A stretch of DNA of 59,895 nucleotides from Bacillota bacterium (lineage in GTDB: Bacteria; Bacillota; Clostridia; Acetivibrionales; DTU013). The position numbers and the translations under genes were made by a program. Under the pieces are notes generated by a model. It was not told the origin of the DNA. It saw only the letters and a list, made by a program, of their open reading frames with translations, and searched no databases. Positions within the stretch are counted from its first letter, which is position 1. Each line of letters begins with the position of its first letter. The stretch covers positions 1 through 59,895 of the forward strand of contig JAEZMD010000023.1 in assembly GCA_023435745.1 (NCBI GenBank), in the 5' to 3' direction. Of the stretch, positions 18,415 to 26,593 are shown piece after piece.

Positions 18415-19710
18415 ATGTCAGTTGAAACAGACGTTGTCAACGACCTGGAATTTGATCTGAATAAGGCCATGAAATGCTGCAATGATTATGCAAAATCGAT
18501 AGGAACCGGTTGCATGGTCATTAATTCTCATGGCGAATTATTGTATGCGACAAATGCTCAAAACAGTATATGCAATTTTTGCAAAGAGCTTGGACTGGGC
18601 AGGTCCGCTGACTGTAACTGTCGGAATGCACACCTTTACGGCGCTTATCAGGCTGAGAGATTTAACGGCAAGTACATCTATTTCTGCTCTTTGGGTCTGA
18701 CATACTGGGCTTCCCCAATTATGAGCAAAGGCGCCATGCGCGGTGCGTTGATCAGCGGACCCGCGCTTATGATGGATCCTGATGAATTCCTGCTTTTCGA
18801 CATCATAAATTCAAATAAAATAAAGCCTAAGATAATGAATTTAATTAAAAAAAACATTAAAGAAATTCCTATAATTCAGCCTGAAAGAGTGAACAGCTTA
18901 TCAGAGCTTTTATACATTGTCACATCAAGTATTACCGCCGACGAACAGGAGAAAAGCCCGAAAACTCCGGAAGACGGAGAACAGCTATTTAATATATCCA
19001 TGTATCTGGGCTATATCAATACCATGGGCGGCGAGGAAGCAGGCCCGACCGGATATCCCATGGAAAAGGAAAAGGAATTGCTGCTGCTTGTATCACAGGG
19101 AGATAAGGCTGCATCACAAAAGGTTCTTAATGAGATACTGGGCTATATCTTCTTTTCATCAAACGGTGATTTTGAGGTGATAAAATCACGTGTGCTTGAG
19201 CTGATCGTCCTTCTCTCCCGGGCTGCGCTCGAAGGCGGCGCAGATGTGGAACAGATTTTTGGTATGAACTATGGTTTCCTGAGCCAGATTCATGGCTTTC
19301 AATCCGTTGATGATTTGACGTACTGGTTGTCGGGTATTTTGACCAGATTCACGGATTGCGTATTTAATCTGGCGGATAACAGACATGTAGATGTGATATA
19401 TAAAGCCATCAATTATATCAAGCACAATTATATGAGAAAGATTTCCCTTGAGGACGTAGCCTCCCATGTCTTTCTAAGCGCATCATACTTCAGCAAGGTT
19501 TTCAATGAGGGTGTGGGATGCAGCTTCAACAATTACCTCAATAAAGTAAGAATCGACGCGAGCAAAAGACTATTAATGGATAAGTCATTATCGATCGTCG
19601 AGGTATCCAATATATCAGGTTATGAGGATCAGAGCTACTTTAACAAGGTCTTTAAAAAAATCACCGGCATGAGTCCCGGACGTTACCGGGAATCCAGAGG
19701 TAAAAAATAG
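18415..19710 (+). CDS. PocR sensor domain / AraC-type transcriptional regulator
   Basis: 431 residues. The N-terminal domain, about residues 10-170, matches the PocR ligand-sensing fold, with conserved cysteines in CNFCKELGLGRSADCNCRN and in YFCSLGLTYWASPI. The C-terminus (about 325-431) is an AraC double HTH: ISLEDVASHVFLSASYFSKV and VEVSNISGYEDQSYFNKVFK, then MSPGRYRE. PocR controls cobalamin-dependent propanediol use in Salmonella. Related PocR-AraC regulators sit beside corrinoid methyltransferase genes in anaerobes. Here it faces the RACo/corrinoid gene set, so it most likely controls that set in response to the substrate. AAAGGA precedes ATG 18415 by about 11 bases. Confidence 0.88.
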   Translation: MSVETDVVNDLEFDLNKAMKCCNDYAKSIGTGCMVINSHGELLYATNAQNSICNFCKELGLGRSADCNCRNAHLYGAYQAERFNGKYIYFCSLGLTYWASPIMSKGAMRGALISGPALMMDPDEFLLFDIINSNKIKPKIMNLIKKNIKEIPIIQPERVNSLSELLYIVTSSITADEQEKSPKTPEDGEQLFNISMYLGYINTMGGEEAGPTGYPMEKEKELLLLVSQGDKAASQKVLNEILGYIFFSSNGDFEVIKSRVLELIVLLSRAALEGGADVEQIFGMNYGFLSQIHGFQSVDDLTYWLSGILTRFTDCVFNLADNRHVDVIYKAINYIKHNYMRKISLEDVASHVFLSASYFSKVFNEGVGCSFNNYLNKVRIDASKRLLMDKSLSIVEVSNISGYEDQSYFNKVFKKITGMSPGRYRESRGKK

Positions 19711-21540
19711 CTACTCAAACATCATGTTCTCCACATATTCGTCCATAAAGTTATTACATGCTGACAGTTCGATGTATTTCATTTTCACTTTAATATCCTG
19801 TGCTTTGCCGAGCAGCTTTTTTGAGATAAGGCTCCCGACCGCACCGGCCCCTGCAGCATTTCCTATGGACTCCACCCTGCCGCGCAGCTCTTTGGGCAGC
19901 AAGCCTATGCTCAATGCGCTCTCAATATCAATATAGTTTCCGAAGCCTCCGGCCAGGAAAACTCTTTTAATATCTTCCATCCTGATACCGGCCTGCCTGA
20001 CAAGTATTCTGACGCCTGCAGCAATAGCAGCTTTAGCGTTTTGGAGCTCCCTGACATCCTTCTGGGTAATGGCGATATCTGTATCAAGCCCTTGCCCTGC
20101 GTTTTTTTCAATGAGAAAAGCGTTGAGTCCGTCAATTTTAATCAGCCTTCTCTTTAATTCCTCCGGCACAGAAGCGTCAATCTCAGTAGCATCCAGAATC
20201 CTCCCGGTTTCATCGATGACTCCCGCTGCAAGCATTCCGGAAATCATGTCGACCACCCCAGATCCGCATATGCCGATAGGCTTTGCATTATTGATCGTTG
20301 TATATTGAAAATCGGGAGTAAACGCGACTTTATCAATTGCCCCTGAAATACCCGCAACACCGTTTCTGATGTTCGCGCCTTCAAAAGCCGGCCCCGCTGC
20401 GGCCGAACATGAGTACATCCATTGGCTGTTACCCAATGCGATTTCACCGTTGGTTCCAATATCCATAAGCAATGAAATGTCATCCTGTTCATACATGCCG
20501 CTTGCAAGAACGGCGGCAACCGTATCGGCGCCAATATAGGCCGAGACAGAGGGTAAAACTATTCCAACACCCTGACCATTTATCCTGATTCCAAGTTGCG
20601 AGGCCTTAAACGTGTGCATCTGAGTCGATACCGGTATAAACGGTGATACTGCAATATTTTTAGCGGAAAATTTCATGAGGAAATGCATCATGGTGGTGTT
20701 CCCGACAAAGGCAGCCGCATAGATATCCTCCCGGCTGATATGCTGATTCTCTGTCAAATGGCCGATGATATCATTAATGCTGTCGATTATGGTTTGATTC
20801 ATACTCTCAAGCATCTCTTGCGAATCCTGCGTAAAGGCTATTCTTGAGATAACGTCCGCACCGAACTTTTTCTGTGGGTTCTGCATTGAGTATACGCCGG
20901 CCCTGCATCCCGACACCAAATCCAGCAGGTATCCGACCATAGTAGTTGTTCCAATATCTACAGCAATTCCATAGACTTTCCCGGATGTGTCCCCCGGCTC
21001 AACCGATATAATGCTGCCGTTATAACTCACGGTTGTTATCTGGTAATCGTTCTGCCTCATTGCAGCAGAGATTTCGCGGATCCCTTCAAGATCTAGCGAA
21101 ACATTTTGTTCAACGGCTGTGAGCCTTTCCAGATCCGACGACTGATCATTTGTATCCGGAGGTTCCAATGTGATGAGTTTTTTAACAATGAGCGGATCCA
21201 ATCCGGCATCGATCTGCTTCCCATCGGTTGTAATCTGAGCTTTGGCCTGCGGGTTTTCCAAAAATACGTCCATATCGGCGCAGACATTGATGTAGCAGGC
21301 AAGACGATAACCATTTTCGAGGGCCGCTTCACCCAAAAGCTTTCTCTCCTTTTCGGAAGGCTCCGACAGCTGCCCGTGAACCCTTACCCTGCACTTGCCG
21401 CACGTTCCACTTCCGTTGCAGTAGCTTTCCACTCCGGCAAAAATACTGCTGCCGTTGAGAAACTGCAGCAGATTCGTCCCTGATTTCACTAAATATTCCG
21501 TAGTACCCTCTTCACGACGGATTTTTAACTTATGCTCCAA
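19711..21540 (-). CDS. RACo-type reductive activator of corrinoid protein (2Fe-2S + ASKHA ATPase)
   Basis: About 609 residues (to 615 with the farther TTG at 21558). The N-terminal ferredoxin domain has ESYCNGSGTCGKCRVRV and RLACYINV, i.e. the C-x5-C-x2-C...C pattern of a [2Fe-2S] cluster. The C-terminal ASKHA ATPase part has GIAVDIGTTTMVGYL, LLMDIGTNGEIAL and FLAGGFGNYIDIESAL. This is the architecture of RACo/RamA-like activators, which use ATP to reduce inactive Co(II) corrinoid to Co(I). The last gene of the corrinoid set; its stop abuts the stop of the PocR gene with no gap. No ATG start exists; TTG at 21540 has GGCGGGG upstream and gives a natural N-terminus EHKLKIRREEG, so I chose it, with moderate certainty about the start only. 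Confidence 0.9.
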   Translation of the reverse strand: MEHKLKIRREEGTTEYLVKSGTNLLQFLNGSSIFAGVESYCNGSGTCGKCRVRVHGQLSEPSEKERKLLGEAALENGYRLACYINVCADMDVFLENPQAKAQITTDGKQIDAGLDPLIVKKLITLEPPDTNDQSSDLERLTAVEQNVSLDLEGIREISAAMRQNDYQITTVSYNGSIISVEPGDTSGKVYGIAVDIGTTTMVGYLLDLVSGCRAGVYSMQNPQKKFGADVISRIAFTQDSQEMLESMNQTIIDSINDIIGHLTENQHISREDIYAAAFVGNTTMMHFLMKFSAKNIAVSPFIPVSTQMHTFKASQLGIRINGQGVGIVLPSVSAYIGADTVAAVLASGMYEQDDISLLMDIGTNGEIALGNSQWMYSCSAAAGPAFEGANIRNGVAGISGAIDKVAFTPDFQYTTINNAKPIGICGSGVVDMISGMLAAGVIDETGRILDATEIDASVPEELKRRLIKIDGLNAFLIEKNAGQGLDTDIAITQKDVRELQNAKAAIAAGVRILVRQAGIRMEDIKRVFLAGGFGNYIDIESALSIGLLPKELRGRVESIGNAAGAGAVGSLISKKLLGKAQDIKVKMKYIELSACNNFMDEYVENMMFE

Positions 21541-21600
21541 ATAGCTTTTCCCCGCCAATCCCTCATTTTTTTATAACGCCCCGTAATATCATATTGCTAC

Positions 21601-22332
21601 TTATTCGACGGTCATGATGATATCCTGATCATAGACCGCTTTTATCGACTTGCCCGGCGGAACTACCAGAAATTCATCCTCATTCCAGCTGCCCTCAAGC
21701 AGTGCTCTGATCAGATGTATATTCCCCGGATAAACCTTTAAGTCTTTACCGGCTTCTTCCGCAAGCTCCCTCATCCTGTCAAGATACCCCAAATGACCGG
21801 TCTCGGGCATGTCAATAAAGATCAGTTCGCTGCCGGGTCGCTCAGGATACAGCGTTTCCCGGATAAATGCAGCATTTTCCTCACCATACCGTTCTACAAG
21901 CTGTTCATAATCCAGATCAAGACCCAGCAGCTTACCTGTTTGTGTTTGTCTGATATACGAGTTTCCTCTTTCCATGTATCCCGACGAACCCCATTCCAGG
22001 CTTGGATTCTTGCCAAAATATTCAATAAATTTTTTCTTTGAACCAAGAAACAGCGTGCAGCAGTCATGCGCTCTTGGAATAATAAGAGGGATCGACCCGG
22101 CGGTAATCCCATCCGCTGCATTTCCACAAAGGCCATAGCCTAAAACCACAGCGTCATAGCAGCCTTCATTATCCGCATCATCAATACCTTTCTGGATCAG
22201 TCCGCGAAGATACTCAGGCTTTTCATGTGCGCCCTTTGATGTAAATACCGGGTCAACCGTATTGGGGGTAGCATATAACTCATGACATATCTCACGAGTT
22301 AAAACTTCACAGCAAATAAGCTTCAACCTCAT
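21601..22332 (-). CDS. DUF1638 protein of the corrinoid cluster
   Basis: 243 residues, cytoplasmic. Features are LKLICCEVLTREICHE at the N-terminus, VVLGYGLCGNAADGI near residue 65, IPRAHDCCTLFLGSKKKF near 85-105, and many conserved Cys and His, which recall the DUF1638 family. Members are frequently found beside corrinoid methyltransferase genes in methanogens and anaerobic bacteria, and the cysteines suggest metal or cobamide handling, but no reaction has been established as far as I know. It lies between the corrinoid protein (33 bases gap) and RACo, with GGGAG before ATG 22332. Confidence 0.82.
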   Translation of the reverse strand: MRLKLICCEVLTREICHELYATPNTVDPVFTSKGAHEKPEYLRGLIQKGIDDADNEGCYDAVVLGYGLCGNAADGITAGSIPLIIPRAHDCCTLFLGSKKKFIEYFGKNPSLEWGSSGYMERGNSYIRQTQTGKLLGLDLDYEQLVERYGEENAAFIRETLYPERPGSELIFIDMPETGHLGYLDRMRELAEEAGKDLKVYPGNIHLIRALLEGSWNEDEFLVVPPGKSIKAVYDQDIIMTVE

Positions 22333-22365
22333 GAATCAGGCTCCCATAATAAAAAATCCAAATCC

Positions 22366-23010
22366 TTACACGTTCATGTCTATACAGATTTTTGCCGCAA
22401 CTTCGGCTGCCGAAGCAGCATCCGAAGTATAATAGTCCGCGCTGATCTGTTTGCAGAAATTATCTGTTACAGGCGCGCCGCCAATCATGATTTTAACCTT
22501 ATCTCTCATGCCGGCCGTCTTTACTGCTTCAACTACGCTTTGCATTTCACCCATGGTTGTTGTAAGGAGCGCTGAACAGGCAATGATCTGCGCGCCTGTT
22601 TCCTTTGCAGCATCAACAAATTTCTCCGTTGGTACGTCCACACCCAGATCCACTACTTCCAGCCCCTTGCCTTCCATCATCATACGGACCAGATTCTTTC
22701 CGATATCATGAAGATCTCCTTTTACCGTGCCAAGAATTACTTTTCCTTTTGACTCAACTCCGTCTTCCGCAAGGAGCGGCTTCAATAGTGCTGTCCCTGC
22801 ATTCATAGCCCTAGCCGCTATCAATACCTCAGGAACATATACTTCGTTATTTTTGAACTTGACTCCAATGATGTTCATCCCGGAAAGCAGACCGTCCTCG
22901 AGAATAACCTTAGCGCTCATGCCTTCGTCAATCGCCTGCTGAACGAGTTCCTTTACCGTTTTGGCCTTGCCCTGCTGAAGATTCTTGGAAATTTCCTCTA
23001 AAATACTCAT
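22366..23010 (-). CDS. Corrinoid (B12-binding) protein of a methyltransferase system
   Basis: 214 residues, the MtmC/MtbC/MtaC-like size. Residues 1-85 form the helical cap (MSILEEISKNLQQGKAKTVK ... LKPLL). Residues 88-212 form the Rossmann B12-binding domain with VKGDLHDIGKNLV, in which D99-x-H101-x-x-G104 is the base-off, His-on motif and H101 ligates cobalt. GAPVTDNFCKQISADYYTSDA is the usual C-terminal GG/AD stretch. It carries the methyl group between a substrate methyltransferase and a folate methyltransferase. CAGGAGG precedes ATG 23010. RACo, encoded downstream, should reactivate it. The most likely methyl donor enzyme is the UroD-family protein at 27787. Confidence 0.93.
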   Translation of the reverse strand: MSILEEISKNLQQGKAKTVKELVQQAIDEGMSAKVILEDGLLSGMNIIGVKFKNNEVYVPEVLIAARAMNAGTALLKPLLAEDGVESKGKVILGTVKGDLHDIGKNLVRMMMEGKGLEVVDLGVDVPTEKFVDAAKETGAQIIACSALLTTTMGEMQSVVEAVKTAGMRDKVKIMIGGAPVTDNFCKQISADYYTSDAASAAEVAAKICIDMNV

Positions 23011-23087
23011 AATTTTTTTGCCTCCTGAATTGGTGTTGTTTAGGCCTCAGTTTACAGTATCTATTTTACCTATTTGTATATTAAGAT

Positions 23088-23117
23088 ATTATAACAATAA
23101 ACTATTGTAATTTTTAA
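23088..23117 (-). promoter_or_regulatory. Candidate internal promoter before the corrinoid protein gene
   Basis: The 148-base gap upstream of the corrinoid protein is very AT-rich. The minus strand shows TTAAAA (23117-23112), 18 bases, then TATAAT (23093-23088). An imperfect inverted repeat, TTACAATA with TATTGTTA, lies over the spacer. The gap is far larger than the others in the train, so corrinoid protein, DUF1638 and RACo may have their own promoter. No cobalamin riboswitch is visible. Confidence 0.35.
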
Positions 23118-23158
23118 TTATAAACTGTAATTTTCTTGGATTTATGAAAATAGATATC

Positions 23159-24199
23159 CTAAAAGGGCCATTCCACACCGTAGGAACCACCCAGCTCCAT
23201 CAGATCGGCTGCTACCTTGTCGCCGATTTCAATTCCTTCAGACAATAATTTTACCGCTGTCCGATGCTCAATTTCTCCAGGGATGAACACTTCGGGTGTT
23301 CCGGGGGCTGCAGGGCAGTTCTTTATATCGTCCAGTATATTATCCATCCTGCTTTTAAAATCATCAACGGGCATAAATTTGCCGACATTGATGACTCCCA
23401 TAAAATGGCCAAGCCCCTGCGGGTTTTTAAAGTCCTTCCAGAAATTATTAATCTCTCTGGAATTATAGGCGCCCGACAGTGTACTGCACAGTATCTCTAT
23501 GATGAATGCTATCGCATATCCCTTCGGTCCGCCGAAAGGAAGCATTGCTCCCTTTAAAGCCTTTGCAGGATCCGTCGTCGGATTACCATCCTCATCCACA
23601 GCCCAGCTGTCAGGTATCGCTTTGCCTTCTTTATCAGCCAGAATTACTTTGCCCTGCGCAACAACACTCGTCGCCATATCTAATACAAACGGCGCGTATC
23701 TGCCTGCAGGTATTGCGACAGACAGCGGATTTGTGCCAAACATAGGCTTTGACCCGTTGGTCGGGACAACACTTGCCGGACAGTTTGACATAGCTATCCC
23801 TATCATTCCTTTTTCGGCGGCATGCATCGTAAAGTATGCGCCGATGCCAAAATGATTTGCATTTTTAACAGCGGCAAAGCAATTGCCGTATTCTCTCGCT
23901 CTTTCGATGCAAATATCCATGACCTGAATCCCAATACTAGATCCTGTACCGTTATTTGCATCTATTAGAAGGGCAGTCGGCGAATCATTGACTATTTCCG
24001 GCTTTTGTCCGGGCTTTACTACTCCTGTCCGCACTCTTTCGGCATATGTGCGAAGCCTTGTGACTCCATGAGATGAAACACCTCTCAAGTCGGCCTGGAT
24101 AAGGCTGTCCACATTGTTGGCAGCCTCATCCGAATCAAGTCCGGCTTTCATCATTATGCTCTCACAAAATTGTCTTAATTTCGCTGCGTCACAATTCAT
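23159..24199 (-). CDS. Ldh2/malate-type NAD(P)-dependent dehydrogenase
   Basis: 346 residues of the Ldh_2 family (malate/L-sulfolactate/ureidoglycolate/2,3-diketo-L-gulonate dehydrogenases), an oxidoreductase fold without a classical Rossmann motif. Landmarks are ADLRGVSSHGVTRLRTY (catalytic His in SSHG, near residue 40), NGTGSSIGIQVMD, NANHFGIGAYFTMHA, MSNCPASVVPTNGSKPMFGTN and PFGGPKGYAIAFIIEIL. It should interconvert a 2-hydroxy and a 2-keto acid. ATG at 24199 overlaps the HpcH aldolase stop by ATGA, so the two are translationally coupled. Confidence 0.9.
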   Translation of the reverse strand: MNCDAAKLRQFCESIMMKAGLDSDEAANNVDSLIQADLRGVSSHGVTRLRTYAERVRTGVVKPGQKPEIVNDSPTALLIDANNGTGSSIGIQVMDICIERAREYGNCFAAVKNANHFGIGAYFTMHAAEKGMIGIAMSNCPASVVPTNGSKPMFGTNPLSVAIPAGRYAPFVLDMATSVVAQGKVILADKEGKAIPDSWAVDEDGNPTTDPAKALKGAMLPFGGPKGYAIAFIIEILCSTLSGAYNSREINNFWKDFKNPQGLGHFMGVINVGKFMPVDDFKSRMDNILDDIKNCPAAPGTPEVFIPGEIEHRTAVKLLSEGIEIGDKVAADLMELGGSYGVEWPF

Positions 24200-24960
24200 T
24201 TGAGTTTACTGATATATTCCTTTCCAAGCGTTGAAACCATTCCCAGATCAGAGCTCAGGGCTATAAACTGAGCGCCCTTGTCAAACCACATCTTCGCCTG
24301 CTCTGCGTTTCCAGCTATAATACCAACGGCTTTTCCGGCCTTTCTTACTTTTGATATGATATCGTCAATAGCCTCAAGAACCTTTGGATGGTTTGTTTCT
24401 CCGATTACTCCGAACGCCTGTGACAGATCATTAGGTCCTATAAAAATTACGTCAAGCTCATCGATCGTAAGTATTTCGTCAAGGTTTTCATAACCCTTGA
24501 GGGTCTCGCAATAGCTGACTATCATTGTGTTTTTGTTTGATAGCTCGCTGTATTCCTTCGCGCCCAAGGTTCCGTAACCGGCCGAACGCTGACTTGCCGC
24601 AAAGCCCCTTGCACCGATGGGAGCATATTTGACCCTGTCAACAATGGCTCTGGCTTCCTCATAGGTGTCGACCTGCGGCACCTGTACCCCTAGCGCCCCC
24701 GCATCAAGTGCCTGAAGAATTTCAGCGGCGCTGTTTTCCCTGACTCTGACGACAGCGGTCACTCCGCTCAGTTCTGCGGCTCTAATAAGGTTTATCATAC
24801 TCTCCTTGCTCATGGCTGTGTGCTCATTGTCGATAACGATGAAATCAAACCCGGCCATACCTATGACTTCCACTATTGCCGGATCATTTATCCTGATAAA
24901 GGTGCCTACTGCTTTTTTCCCTTCCCTTAACTCCTTTTTCAGAGTATTTTCCATTATCAT
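24196..24960 (-). CDS. HpcH/HpaI family class II aldolase
   Basis: 254-residue metal-dependent aldolase of the HpcH/HpaI/GarL type. Active-site landmarks are FIVIDNEHTAMS (His near residue 47), VVRVRENSAAEI, GVQVPQVDTYEEAR, the Glu in SYCETLKGYENL and the Asp in FIGPNDLSQAFG; Glu and Asp bind the divalent metal. Relatives split 2-keto-3-deoxy acids such as 5-keto-4-deoxyglucarate or 2-keto-3-deoxyrhamnonate into pyruvate plus an aldehyde. A GarR-like dehydrogenase in the same train would fit a tartronate-semialdehyde product. ATG at 24960 overlaps the RraA stop (ATGA), with GGGAGG nine bases before. Confidence 0.92.
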   Translation of the reverse strand: MIMENTLKKELREGKKAVGTFIRINDPAIVEVIGMAGFDFIVIDNEHTAMSKESMINLIRAAELSGVTAVVRVRENSAAEILQALDAGALGVQVPQVDTYEEARAIVDRVKYAPIGARGFAASQRSAGYGTLGAKEYSELSNKNTMIVSYCETLKGYENLDEILTIDELDVIFIGPNDLSQAFGVIGETNHPKVLEAIDDIISKVRKAGKAVGIIAGNAEQAKMWFDKGAQFIALSSDLGMVSTLGKEYISKLK

Positions 24961-25661
24961 TCTACGATACCTCCCGTAATGCTTTCCTGATCTTCTTCGG
25001 ACAAACCCAGGCGGTCAAAGGCTTCATTGAATCCCAATATATCCATGGTGCACTCGCCCATGCGAATTTTAGCCATTACTTGCGCCTCAGACTTTTCCTT
25101 TTCTTCCGCTTTTTTAATTGTTTCTTCCGCCATATCCAGCGGTACTACGACAACGCCGTCATTGTCTCCTACCACTATATCTCCCGGATTTACGACAACT
25201 CCGCCAATAGAAATTGTATTGTTTATCGTGCCCGGGTTGTGTTTTGTTGTTCCCTTCATCGATATTCCTTTGGAAAACATGGCAAAACCCATATCCTCGA
25301 TTGGCACTGTATCGCGTACAGACCCATTAGTAACGATCCCGACAATCCCCTTTTCCATTGCCGCTACCGTAATGATTTCTCCCCAGATCCCCGCTTCCAA
25401 AAATCCGTCGACATCAACTACAAGTATATCCCCGGGTTTTGCAATCGAGACTGCCTTATGAAGCATCAGATTGTCGCCGGCGCGGCACTTTACCGTCAAC
25501 GCGCTTCCGACGACTTGCGTTCCTGGCCATACAGGCCTTATATCACTGGTCAGCGCACCTTTTTTGCCCATAACCTCATGCAAGGTAGCAGCCTGCATCT
25601 CGGCATATGCTTCCAGAAGCTCCTTATCCGGGCGTTTAAAGTTTTTCAATATATCATACAT
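24957..25661 (-). CDS. RraA-family protein (HMG aldolase / oxaloacetate decarboxylase-like)
   Basis: 234 residues starting MYDILKNFKRPDKELLEAY. Conserved parts are HEVMGKKGAL, KCRAGDNLMLHKAV, PGDILVVDVDGFLEAGIWGE, GIVTNGSVRDT (Arg-Asp pair of the active site and metal site) and GDIVVGDNDGVVVVP. Family members include 4-hydroxy-4-methyl-2-oxoglutarate aldolase and oxaloacetate decarboxylase, while RraA itself only binds RNase E; the complete GxxRD and DNDG motifs favour an enzyme. An upstream ATG at 25709 would overlap the previous gene, but GAGGAG lies the right distance before 25661, so that start is chosen. Confidence 0.9.
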   Translation of the reverse strand: MYDILKNFKRPDKELLEAYAEMQAATLHEVMGKKGALTSDIRPVWPGTQVVGSALTVKCRAGDNLMLHKAVSIAKPGDILVVDVDGFLEAGIWGEIITVAAMEKGIVGIVTNGSVRDTVPIEDMGFAMFSKGISMKGTTKHNPGTINNTISIGGVVVNPGDIVVGDNDGVVVVPLDMAEETIKKAEEKEKSEAQVMAKIRMGECTMDILGFNEAFDRLGLSEEDQESITGGIVE

Positions 25662-25668
25662 CGGCCAA

Positions 25669-26565
25669 TCACTCCTCAATTTTGCGATTCTGCTCAAATA
25701 TCCAATCACTTACTATATTGTAGTTGGCTTTGCCTTTACCCTTTTTATTCATCGCCTCATAAACCTGGAATATAAAGTTTGAAACAGGCAGAAACATACT
25801 ATCGCTCATCGATTGATCAATGCACAGCCCAAGATCCTTCCTCATAAGCTCCAGCTTGAAGCCCTGATCAAAATTCTGAGAGAATATAAATTTGGGAAGG
25901 TTGTTTTTAAACACCCACGAGCTGCCGCTGCTTTCGTTGACCACATCGTAAAGCAAGTTCCTGTCAATACCCATACTGTCTGCCAGACACAGCGCTTCCG
26001 ACATGATGTATGTGTTACAGGCATTGAGCATTTGGTTAATCATTTTTACCGATTTTCCGCTTCCGACTCCACCTGTATAGAATATTTTCTTACCCAACAA
26101 CTCAAGTAAGGAGGTATGCTTTTCAACAGCCTCCTTCTCTCCTCCGACCATAATGGTAAGCGTTCCCTCTGCCGCTGCCTGAACTCCTCCGCTGACAGGT
26201 GCATCTATTACCTTTATGTCTTTTCCTGTTTCCACTGCCTTCTGAGCAATATATTTTATGGTATCTCCACGGGCCGAGGTCATATCAATACATACGCATC
26301 CGTCCCTCAAGGAATTCAGTAGACCATCCTGCGCTGTGTATACCTCCAATATCTGCTTATCAGCAGGAAGGACCGTGATGATAATGTCACATCTTTCAGC
26401 AACATCAGCATACGACAGGCCCTCCCCGGCTCCAAGCTCCACAAGCTCCTTCACAGGTCCCTTGCTTCGGTTGTAGCAGATAAGCTTCATACCCGCTTTT
26501 AGGAGATTCATCGCCATAGGCTTTCCCATGGCTCCCAAACCTATAAAACCGATATTTTTATCCAA
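25669..26565 (-). CDS. NAD(P)-dependent beta-hydroxyacid dehydrogenase (GarR / HIBADH family)
   Basis: About 299 residues. The N-terminal Rossmann motif is IGFIGLGAMGKPMAMNLLKAG (GxGxxG), then CYNRS as the NADP-side residue region. Substrate-binding DAPVSGGVQAAAEGTL is near residue 120 and the catalytic Lys lies in GSGKSVKMINQMLN near residue 170. These are the four signatures of 3-hydroxyisobutyrate/tartronate semialdehyde reductases. ATG at 26586 has no usable ribosome site, whereas TTG at 26565 has AGAGAGG eight bases before and begins DKNIGFIG, so I prefer TTG. It could reduce the aldehyde made by the HpcH aldolase. Confidence 0.9.
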   Translation of the reverse strand: MDKNIGFIGLGAMGKPMAMNLLKAGMKLICYNRSKGPVKELVELGAGEGLSYADVAERCDIIITVLPADKQILEVYTAQDGLLNSLRDGCVCIDMTSARGDTIKYIAQKAVETGKDIKVIDAPVSGGVQAAAEGTLTIMVGGEKEAVEKHTSLLELLGKKIFYTGGVGSGKSVKMINQMLNACNTYIMSEALCLADSMGIDRNLLYDVVNESSGSSWVFKNNLPKFIFSQNFDQGFKLELMRKDLGLCIDQSMSDSMFLPVSNFIFQVYEAMNKKGKGKANYNIVSDWIFEQNRKIEE

Positions 26566-26593
26566 TTGCGCTACCTCTCTTAACATGCAGCCA

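Noticed and set aside
23011..23158. Cobalamin riboswitch before the corrinoid protein gene
   Set aside because: The gap is only 148 bases, very AT-rich and lacks the B12-box-like conserved segment.
25080..25775. 231-residue plus-strand open frame opposite the RraA-type gene
   Set aside because: The minus strand carries a full family protein with motifs and a good ribosome site; the plus frame has odd composition and no recognisable domain.
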